A stretch of 10,730 bases of DNA from Firmicutes bacterium UBA4049 (GTDB taxonomy: Bacteria; Bacillota; Desulfotomaculia; Desulfotomaculales; Nap2-2B), in assembly GCA_002382755.1 (NCBI GenBank), contig DFZT01000021.1:1-10730 (forward strand). The letters run 5' to 3'. Below the pieces are notes generated by a model that worked only from the letters and a program-made list of their open reading frames with translations, had not been told where the DNA came from and did not search any database. Positions 5,896 to 10,730 of this stretch are shown here, in pieces (the first letter of the stretch is position 1; each line of letters starts with the position of its first letter). The position numbers and the translations under genes were made by a program.

Positions 5896-6081
5896 ATGAG
5901 CACAGAAAATAAGATATTAGTGCCGGAAGCAGACCCTTTTTTTTATGTCAGCCGGGAAACGAGGAACATAATCGATAAAATAAGGCTTATTTCTGAAAAA
6001 AAGCCCGTTAATGTTCTGGTAACCGGAAGGCAGGGCTGCGGTAAGTCTTCCCTGGTCCGCCAGTATGCCGCCGTATACAAC
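5896..6081 (+). pseudogene. bssE: 5' fragment of bssE-type AAA+ (MoxR-like) ATPase gene
   Basis: The reading frame from ATG 5896 (GGAGGG at 5884-5889) gives about 62 codons of a BssE-like AAA+ ATPase. This protein is thought to act as a chaperone in maturing or activating benzylsuccinate synthase. The fragment contains Walker A, GRQGCGKSS, within NVLVTGRQGCGKSSLVRQYA, and stops before Walker B, the sensors and the rest of the roughly 280-residue family protein. At about 6079-6082 the DNA changes to a bssA sequence in another frame, and translation runs through 64 unrelated residues to a stop at 6273. The position after bssB matches the usual bssABE order. The gene is broken and cannot give a working ATPase, so a complete copy must exist elsewhere or the function is lost. 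Confidence 0.85.
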
Positions 6082-6313
6082 ATCCAAGGTCGACTCCACC
6101 ACCCAGAAGGCGAACCTGCTCAACCAGCGCCTGTCCGTGCCGATCATGAGGAGCAGGCACGGCTTCAAGATCTGGCTTGCCTACATGAACACCTGGTACG
6201 ATCTGAATATCGACCACGTGCAGTTCAACTGTGTGAGCAACGCCGAACTGCTGGCGGCGCAGAGGGAGCCTGAAAAGCACCAGGATCTGATCATCCGTGT
6301 TTCCGGCTTCAGC
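6082..6313 (+). pseudogene. Internal fragment of a second bssA
   Basis: These 232 bases match 5160-5391 of the intact bssA, from codon 753 to the radical-glycine region (RVSGFS). I count 16 substitutions (about 93% identity), no indels, and only two amino-acid changes (Lys to Arg, Val to Ile). The piece has no start or ribosome binding site. Its reading frame (offset from the preceding bssE frame) includes the radical-site glycine, then breaks at SGFSPRG and ends at 6373. The pattern is that of a recently captured piece of a paralogue that had been under purifying selection. Confidence 0.92.
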
Positions 6314-6444
6314 CCAAGGGGCAGTGCATCGGCGGCCACAGGACCGGGATGGGCGGCATCTGGAAAAGAATGATTCACGATTATTACAATACGACCTGCG
6401 ATCATTTTGAAGAAGGCGAAGTAGACTTCCGGGATCACGTATAA
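6314..6444 (+). pseudogene. 3' fragment of a second bssB
   Basis: This stretch matches 5694-5821 of bssB and encodes KGQCIG through the C-terminus (EEGEVDFRDHV) with a TAA stop. Differences include Tyr replaced by Gly-His through a three-base insertion (about 6334-6339), Val to Ile, Lys to His, and silent changes. It has no start and is out of frame with the bssA piece joined to its left. The homology continues past the stop into the copied hairpin. Confidence 0.9.
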
Positions 6445-6456
6445 TTCCGGGACAAA

Positions 6457-6491
6457 CAACATACACCCTATGCAAAATAGGGTGTATGTTG
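6457..6491. terminator. 15-bp hairpin after the bssB fragment, copy 2
   Basis: The arms at 6457-6471 and 6477-6491 and the GCAAA loop are identical to the hairpin at 5834-5868. TTTATATG follows. It lies at the right edge of the duplicated material and between the plus-strand bss genes and the convergent minus-strand gene, so it could separate their transcripts. Confidence 0.6.
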
Positions 6492-6577
6492 TTTATATGA
6501 AAAAGATCTAATTATTCTTTTTAGATGTCAATTAGTTTCAACGGTGGATGAATTGCCGCGGTTGCGTTGTGTGTTTT

Positions 6578-7690
6578 TTATCGCCAGCACTGCGGGTCTT
6601 CACCCATGATATCGCCCGATAAACCGAAAGCCATTCTCCTGCAGCCGCCGCAGACATACCTTAAATGGCACTTGCCGCACCTGCCCTTTAACTTTTCCCT
6701 GTCTTGCAAAAGCTTGATCAGCTCGGAATTCTGCCATATTTCACTAAGGGACTTTTCCGTCACATTGCCGATATCGGTTTCGGGCGCCATCACGTCACCG
6801 ACAAAGATCTTTCCGTCCGCTCCAATCAGGTATTGCCAGATTCCAGAAATACACCCCACCGGGCTATCCACAAAGTTCCCCGTTTTATTGGGATCGACGG
6901 CTACTTTCAGGGAACGTTCATCCTCGCAGATCTGATAGCGGTTTTCGAACAGCACATTATTCCCGCCGTAAAACTTTTTCTTTTCAAACATTATTCTCTG
7001 CCATTCCCTGGTCTGCTCTTTGGTCAGCATTAATTTTTTAAGATCGCCGGCCCTGCCCAGGGGAAGCAGCTGGACCATGCCGACTTCGACCCCCAACTCG
7101 GCGCAGAATTCAATCAATTCGGGCACTTCATCGAAGTTAACCTGTGAGATGGTGGCGATCAGCCATATGCTCGGGAACTCCTCTTCCACGCAGTTCTTTA
7201 ACGCCTGGATGCAATTTTTAAAAGTCCCTTTGCCCCTGTTCCAGTCATGGCTTTTTTCCAGGCCGTCAACGCTGATTTTGACCTGATTGACACCCGCGCT
7301 GGCCAGAGCGCGGACGTAACGCTTGTCAGTCAGCGCCTGTCCGTGAGTGTTTATGGCTACGAACATGTCATGGTTTTTTACCGCATAATTGACAATTTCC
7401 AGAAGATCCTTGCGGAGTGTAGGTTCCCCTCCTCCAAACACAACCGCCTCAGTGCCGGCTTTGGCGATGTTGTCGATGGCCTTGAAGGCTTCCCTGGTGG
7501 AAAGTTCGCCTTCCAAGGGCTTATGAGAATCGGCAAAGCAATACCTGCAGCGAAGGTTGCATTCCTCGGTAAGGCTGAACCAGGTCATCAGGGGTTTTGC
7601 GTCCTTGACCATATTCTTGAATTTCTGGCGGGTGATATTTAAAAACTCCTCATTGGTTAGGCCTTCGACCATCTTGACGCGCTCGATCAA
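6578..7690 (-). CDS. Radical SAM protein with SPASM-type C-terminal domain
   Basis: The 370-aa protein has the radical-SAM motif CNLRCRYC (Cys44, Cys48, Cys51), GGGEPTLR as the SAM-binding motif, and a TIM-barrel pattern with ISVDG. A SPASM-like C-terminus follows with Cys280, Cys338, Cys341, Cys347, Cys350 and Cys368 (CGKCHLRYVCGGC and DPQCW). The cysteine normally found after GxV in SPASM domains is absent (VGDVM), so one auxiliary cluster may be incomplete or ligated otherwise. SPASM proteins modify peptides or proteins, or act in heme and cofactor synthesis; the tail resembles AhbC/NirJ-type and peptide-maturase proteins. The TTG start at 7690 is set by GGGAGGTG (7697-7704) six bases upstream. 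It is transcribed toward the bss genes, has its own promoter and operator-like repeat, and has a decayed relative at 2213-2300. The substrate is unknown. Confidence 0.85.
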   Translation of the reverse strand: MIERVKMVEGLTNEEFLNITRQKFKNMVKDAKPLMTWFSLTEECNLRCRYCFADSHKPLEGELSTREAFKAIDNIAKAGTEAVVFGGGEPTLRKDLLEIVNYAVKNHDMFVAINTHGQALTDKRYVRALASAGVNQVKISVDGLEKSHDWNRGKGTFKNCIQALKNCVEEEFPSIWLIATISQVNFDEVPELIEFCAELGVEVGMVQLLPLGRAGDLKKLMLTKEQTREWQRIMFEKKKFYGGNNVLFENRYQICEDERSLKVAVDPNKTGNFVDSPVGCISGIWQYLIGADGKIFVGDVMAPETDIGNVTEKSLSEIWQNSELIKLLQDREKLKGRCGKCHLRYVCGGCRRMAFGLSGDIMGEDPQCWR

Positions 7691-7722
7691 TTTTTACACC
7701 TCCCTGGGAGTGTTCAAAACCT

Positions 7723-7750
7723 TACTTAATTAGTCAACTTTAATTAAGTA
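7723..7750. promoter_or_regulatory. 10-bp AT-rich inverted repeat over the SPASM-gene promoter
   Basis: TACTTAATTA (7723-7732) and TAATTAAGTA (7741-7750) form a perfect inverted repeat with an eight-base centre. It overlaps the -10 box and the expected transcription start of the minus-strand gene, the usual place for a repressor operator. The AT-rich palindrome is of the kind bound by MarR-family proteins; the regulator itself is not in the window. Confidence 0.6.
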
Positions 7751-7776
7751 TACTTTATCTTTTTAAAATATGTCAA
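7747..7776 (-). promoter_or_regulatory. Sigma-A promoter of the SPASM radical-SAM gene
   Basis: On the minus strand a perfect -35 TTGACA (7776 to 7771) is followed after 18 bases by TATACT (7752 to 7747), five of six matches to TATAAT. The expected start near 7740 leaves a leader of about 50 bases carrying the GGGAGGTG ribosome binding site. The inverted repeat at 7723-7750 lies over it. Confidence 0.75.
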
Positions 7777-7814
7777 CAGAATTGAATGTCGCCAAAATAA
7801 AAAATTTTTGTTTT

Positions 7815-9047
7815 TTAAGGTCCGTAATAACCGGCTGTTGTCTGGCAGAGGACGCATTCCAAACCCATTTTCTTTAATGTTTTCCAAATGTCTAACATCT
7901 CCCCGGTTGATGGCTGAATGATATCCCTTTGCCTGAATTCAGGGCGGTAGTCCAGCAGGCATACCTGAACAGACGGGTTAAGTTCAATAATGCGGCCGGC
8001 AATTTCTTTAACTTCCTCCAATGGGACTAAGGACCGGTTATAAACAATGCCCAGGCCGACAAATATTCTGCCGGCGCAGTTTTTCAGCAGGTATTCCACT
8101 CCGGCCCAGGACTGCTCAAAAAGCCTTCGTGAAAAGGCAGGGTGCTTAATACCCGTTACCTTTTGATAAGTTTCCAGCCGGGATGCCTTAAGATCAACCC
8201 CTATATCAGTCATGCCGGCGGCAATAAGCTGCTCAATATAATCCGGCGTCAACAGCGCGCCGTTTGTGTCAACATGCAGGTTGATTCCGTCCGGGTTCAA
8301 AGTTTTCAGGTTTTTCAGGACTTCGACCAGCCATCGCCTGTTGATTGTCGATTCACCGCCCGTAAAGGCTATCCGTTTAAGGTTGAATTCTCTTGCTTTT
8401 GAATCAATAATCTCGGCAGCCCGCTCGGGCGTTAGCGGCGTACCCCGCGAGGAATAAGTGTAAGGCCAGTTCTGGCAGGTTGGACAGCGAAGGATGCAGC
8501 CCTGGGTGAAAGCGCCCACTTCGGTATAATAGGGTTTTCCGGAAGCCAGTTGATATTTTTTCCGCAAAGTATGCGGCGTGCCCACCCCTCCCACGGGATG
8601 GGCCTTGACAGCTGCTATCTGGCGCAGAGGCGGCATTGCCTCAATCACTTTCCGGTCGGTGATAATTTCCATGCCATCTTTTAAAGGTGTCACGCATGAC
8701 GGCTTAAGCGCCCCGTCTACAAGCACCGTGCAGCTCCAGCAGCCGCCGGTCCGGCAGGGGGCGTAAACCCGGCCCTCCTCCGGAAAATGGGATATCTTGT
8801 ATCCCGCTTTGGAAAGCGCCTGAAGAACAGTTAACTGGTCAGTAAACCGGTACTGCCGGCCGTCAATCAGAACTGTTTTGTCTTCGCTCTCCGGGCTTTT
8901 TTCCATGTATATCGCCCGGGCCGGGCAGACGGCAAGACAGGCGCCGCACCCTGTGCATCCCTCTTCATAATCAAGACAGTGCAGATAGGTTCCGCAGAAA
9001 CCGCAGTTAAGGCACAGCTTCTCTTTTTTTCGGGCTATTCTTTTGAT
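7815..9047 (-). CDS. Ferredoxin / 2Fe-2S / radical SAM fusion protein, activase-like
   Basis: Starting at the first in-frame ATG (8906) would give 363 aa, but the frame stays open upstream and encodes a cysteine-rich ferredoxin domain, so the protein is about 410 aa. Order of domains: CLNCGFC (Cys12-18, plus Cys24) and CTGCGACLAVCP (Cys31-41), probably two 4Fe-4S clusters; a 2Fe-2S plant-type domain with CRTGGCWSC and a later Cys (98, 103, 106, 118); then a radical-SAM domain with GCILRCPTC (Cys184, 188, 191) and TGGE. The radical-SAM part resembles PFL-activase-like proteins. No ATG, GTG or TTG lies in the extension. An ATC at 9047 stands seven bases after AGGTGGTG and is my preferred start; a homopolymer error in the seven-T run is the alternative. 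Substrate unknown; the clusters suggest electron delivery to the radical-SAM site. Confidence 0.75.
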   Translation of the reverse strand: MKRIARKKEKLCLNCGFCGTYLHCLDYEEGCTGCGACLAVCPARAIYMEKSPESEDKTVLIDGRQYRFTDQLTVLQALSKAGYKISHFPEEGRVYAPCRTGGCWSCTVLVDGALKPSCVTPLKDGMEIITDRKVIEAMPPLRQIAAVKAHPVGGVGTPHTLRKKYQLASGKPYYTEVGAFTQGCILRCPTCQNWPYTYSSRGTPLTPERAAEIIDSKAREFNLKRIAFTGGESTINRRWLVEVLKNLKTLNPDGINLHVDTNGALLTPDYIEQLIAAGMTDIGVDLKASRLETYQKVTGIKHPAFSRRLFEQSWAGVEYLLKNCAGRIFVGLGIVYNRSLVPLEEVKEIAGRIIELNPSVQVCLLDYRPEFRQRDIIQPSTGEMLDIWKTLKKMGLECVLCQTTAGYYGP

Positions 9048-9080
9048 AAGGCTTCACCACCTAAAACAGATGGATTTTCT

Positions 9081-9109
9081 TATATAATAACCTATTCCAG
9101 AACGTGCAA
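9081..9109 (-). promoter_or_regulatory. Sigma-A promoter of the ferredoxin/radical-SAM gene
   Basis: On the minus strand TTGCAC (9109 to 9104) and TATATA (9086 to 9081) are 17 bases apart, a good vegetative promoter. It points leftward and ends about 35 bases before the proposed ATC start at 9047, supporting translation from near 9047 rather than from the ATG at 8906. Confidence 0.65.
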
Positions 9110-9151
9110 CAATAAAAAAAGTGCGGGTTAAAAAAGTACCTTTTCCAACAT

Positions 9152-9181
9152 GTATAAACAATTATCGACAGGGTAATAATG
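9152..9181 (+). promoter_or_regulatory. Sigma-F-type promoter of sigG
   Basis: GTATA (9152-9156) matches the sigma-F -35 (GYATA), and GGTAATAATG (9172-9181) matches the -10 pattern GGnnAnAnTR, with a 15-base spacer. Sigma-F-dependent transcription of sigG is established in Bacillus; use here is inferred from the match and its position about 50 bases before the sigG start. Confidence 0.65.
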
Positions 9182-9230
9182 AGGTTATTCAGCAAGGAAT
9201 TTTAACGACAGAACTGGTGGAGGTTAAAGC

Positions 9231-10004
9231 ATGCTGGTGAATAAGGTGGAGATCTGTGGTGTAAATACTTCGAAACTCCCCGTACTCACAGGAAGCCAAA
9301 TGCGCCAGCTGTTCCAGGCGATGCAGAGCGGTGATCCAAACGCCCGCAGCCAGTTGATCAACGGCAACCTGCGGCTTGTTTTAAGCGTAATCCAGCGATT
9401 CTCCAACCGGGGCGAATATGTCGACGATCTTTTTCAGGTCGGCTGTATCGGGCTGATGAAGGCAATCGACAACTTTGACCTTTCCCAGAATGTAAAGTTT
9501 TCAACCTATGCTGTTCCGATGATCATCGGTGAGATCAGGCGCTACTTGAGGGACAACAACTCCGTGCGGGTGAGCCGTTCACTCCGGGACATGGCCTACA
9601 AGGCACTGCAGGTGAGGGACAAGCTGGTCAACAAATTTTCCCGCGAGCCTTCGGTCAATGAAATAGCGATGGAGTTGAAACTGCCCCGTGAAGAAGTCGT
9701 TTTTGCCCTGGATGCAATTCAGGACCCTGTTTCTTTATTCGAACCGATTTACCATGACGGCGGCGACCCTATTTTTGTAATGGATCAGATAAGCGATGAG
9801 AAGAACGAAGATCACCACTGGCTGGAAGGTATTGCCATTCAGGACGCTTTAAACAGGCTTAGTTCGCGTGAAAAACACATCCTTACCCTGCGCTTTTACG
9901 AAGGCAAAACCCAGATGGAGGTGGCGGAGGAAATAGGAATCTCACAGGCCCAGGTATCCCGCCTGGAAAAGGCGGCGCTTAATCACATGCGCAAGCACCT
10001 GTAA
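9231..10004 (+). CDS. sigG: RNA polymerase sigma-G factor, forespore-specific
   Basis: The 257-aa protein is close to Bacillus SigG (about 260 aa) along its whole length. The sigma-G signature NKVEICGVNTSKLPVL opens the protein. Region 2 spans about residues 45-115 (NLRLVLSVIQRF, GEYVDDLFQVGCIGLMKAIDNFD, FSTYAVPMIIGEIRRYLRDNN), region 3 follows with SRSLRDMAYKALQVR, and the region 4 helix-turn-helix is GKTQMEVAEEIGISQAQVSRLEK near the C-terminus. It directs late forespore transcription after engulfment. The start is ATG 9231 with GGTGGAGG at 9216-9223. A sigma-F-type promoter lies upstream. spoIIR follows 50 bases downstream, so they may be cotranscribed. The usual upstream neighbours spoIIGA and sigE are not present; a divergent radical-SAM gene is there instead. 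Confidence 0.96.
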   Translation: MLVNKVEICGVNTSKLPVLTGSQMRQLFQAMQSGDPNARSQLINGNLRLVLSVIQRFSNRGEYVDDLFQVGCIGLMKAIDNFDLSQNVKFSTYAVPMIIGEIRRYLRDNNSVRVSRSLRDMAYKALQVRDKLVNKFSREPSVNEIAMELKLPREEVVFALDAIQDPVSLFEPIYHDGGDPIFVMDQISDEKNEDHHWLEGIAIQDALNRLSSREKHILTLRFYEGKTQMEVAEEIGISQAQVSRLEKAALNHMRKHL

Positions 10005-10020
10005 GGTTTAAAAAAGACCG

Positions 10021-10050
10021 CGGGTGGTTACACTAAAAACCGGGTGGTTA
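10021..10050 (+). repeat. Short direct repeat carrying the spoIIR ribosome binding site
   Basis: CGGGTGGTTA occurs at 10021-10030 and 10041-10050, a 20-bp period. The second copy supplies GGGTGG seven bases before the spoIIR ATG. The first copy looks like a duplicated, unused site, perhaps from slippage. Confidence 0.6.
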
Positions 10051-10054
10051 TTAA

Positions 10055-10730
10055 ATGATTAATAAGTTACGTTCAATTCTGTTGGTATCGGCAGTTCTTA
10101 TTGCAGTCAGCTTTCTTGTCGCCTGGCGGATAAACGTTAACGAGGCGTCAAGAGCGCAAATCTGTTCCGCTGGCGGCAATCTGATCCGTCTTCATGTAAT
10201 TGCCAACAGCAATGATCCCGACGATCAGGCTCTGAAGTACCGTGTGCGCGACCAGGTAATCATAACAATGTCCGATAAGTTCAGTAATGTTCATGATGTT
10301 AATCAGGCCAGGAAGGTTGTCCGGGAGAACCTGGGGTTAATACGGCAGTTGGCTGCCGAAGAGGTCGCCGATTCCGGCAAAACCTACCCCGTAACCGTAA
10401 AAACAGGTAACTTTATGTTTCCTGTCAAAAGGTACCAGGGGAAGATGTACGATTTTACACTGCCCGCGGGTAATTACGAAGCGCTGAGGATAATTTTAGG
10501 CCGGGGTGAAGGTGCAAACTGGTGGTGTGTTTTATTCCCGCCGCTGTGTTTTATCGATCCCGGCGGGGTTGTTCAGGCTAAGGAAACCGGTCCGTCAAAA
10601 AATGTTGAGAAAAAGGAATTTTCTACACAGAACAATGGCGGAAGCCCCGCGTTAAAAAAAGCGGCGCCTGCTTTTAAATTAAATGTTCCGGAGACTGTTC
10701 CGGCAAACGGCTCTTTGAAGCAGGAAAAAC
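10055..10730 (+). CDS. spoIIR: Stage II sporulation protein R (partial, runs off window)
   Basis: An open frame from ATG 10055 continues for 225 codons without a stop to the end of the window. It begins with a membrane segment or signal anchor (about residues 5-24), followed by LIRLHVIANSNDPDDQALKYRVRD and, near residue 150-170, NYEALRIILGRGEGANWWCVLFPPLCFID, both strongly conserved in SpoIIR. This protein is made in the forespore, exported to the intermembrane space, and signals SpoIIGA to process pro-sigma-E in the mother cell. After the conserved domain comes a low-complexity linker rich in Lys, Pro, Ala and Asn, and the true C-terminus lies outside. The Bacillus protein is about 224 aa, so this one is longer. 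The start is supported by GGGTGG at 10042-10047. Confidence 0.9.
   Translation, partial: MINKLRSILLVSAVLIAVSFLVAWRINVNEASRAQICSAGGNLIRLHVIANSNDPDDQALKYRVRDQVIITMSDKFSNVHDVNQARKVVRENLGLIRQLAAEEVADSGKTYPVTVKTGNFMFPVKRYQGKMYDFTLPAGNYEALRIILGRGEGANWWCVLFPPLCFIDPGGVVQAKETGPSKNVEKKEFSTQNNGGSPALKKAAPAFKLNVPETVPANGSLKQEK

Noticed and set aside
5863..6273. 136-aa fusion protein of the bssE start with a new C-terminus
   Set aside because: Its last 64 residues are bssA read in the wrong frame; the usual start is ATG 5896 and no folded domain is completed.

Overview
The window reads as a piece of the chromosome of an anaerobic, endospore-forming Firmicute, most likely a clostridial member of the Peptococcaceae group (Desulfotomaculum/Pelotomaculum-like). 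This lineage is an inference. It rests on a forespore sigma-G gene and a spoIIR gene at the right end, strong AGGAGG-type ribosome binding sites, TTG and GTG starts, and oxygen-sensitive glycyl-radical and radical-SAM chemistry on the left.

Positions 1-6500 (+ strand) hold a benzylsuccinate-synthase type (fumarate-adding) gene cluster. It comprises a radical-SAM activase (bssD), three tandem small Cys4 proteins related to the BssB subunit, a 617-nt AT-rich interval, then bssC, bssA (868 aa, with catalytic Cys491 and radical Gly828) and bssB. Such enzymes add the methyl group of toluene or a related compound to fumarate, the first step of anaerobic hydrocarbon or cresol degradation. The exact substrate cannot be read from the sequence.

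Downstream of bssB the sequence is scrambled. The first ~62 codons of a bssE-type AAA+ ATPase gene (through Walker A) run into a 232-nt internal piece of a second bssA, which runs into the 3' part of a second bssB and a second copy of the same hairpin. The bssA piece is about 93% identical to the intact gene and nearly all differences are synonymous, so it came from a paralogue that had been under selection. Both joins are out of frame.

Positions 6578-9047 (- strand) hold two radical-SAM genes. One is a SPASM-domain protein with a clear sigma-A promoter overlapped by a 10-bp AT-rich inverted repeat. The other is an unusual protein with two N-terminal 4Fe-4S motifs, a 2Fe-2S domain and a PFL-activase-like radical-SAM domain; its true N-terminus has no ATG, GTG or TTG start. 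A decayed copy of the 3' end of the SPASM gene lies at about 2213-2300, among the small bss genes.

Positions 9150-10730 (+ strand) hold sigG behind a good sigma-F promoter, then spoIIR, which runs off the end of the window. The most unusual points are the three extra BssB-like proteins (one with an extra Cys-rich tail), the mosaic after bssB, the SPASM remnant and the non-canonical start at 9047.
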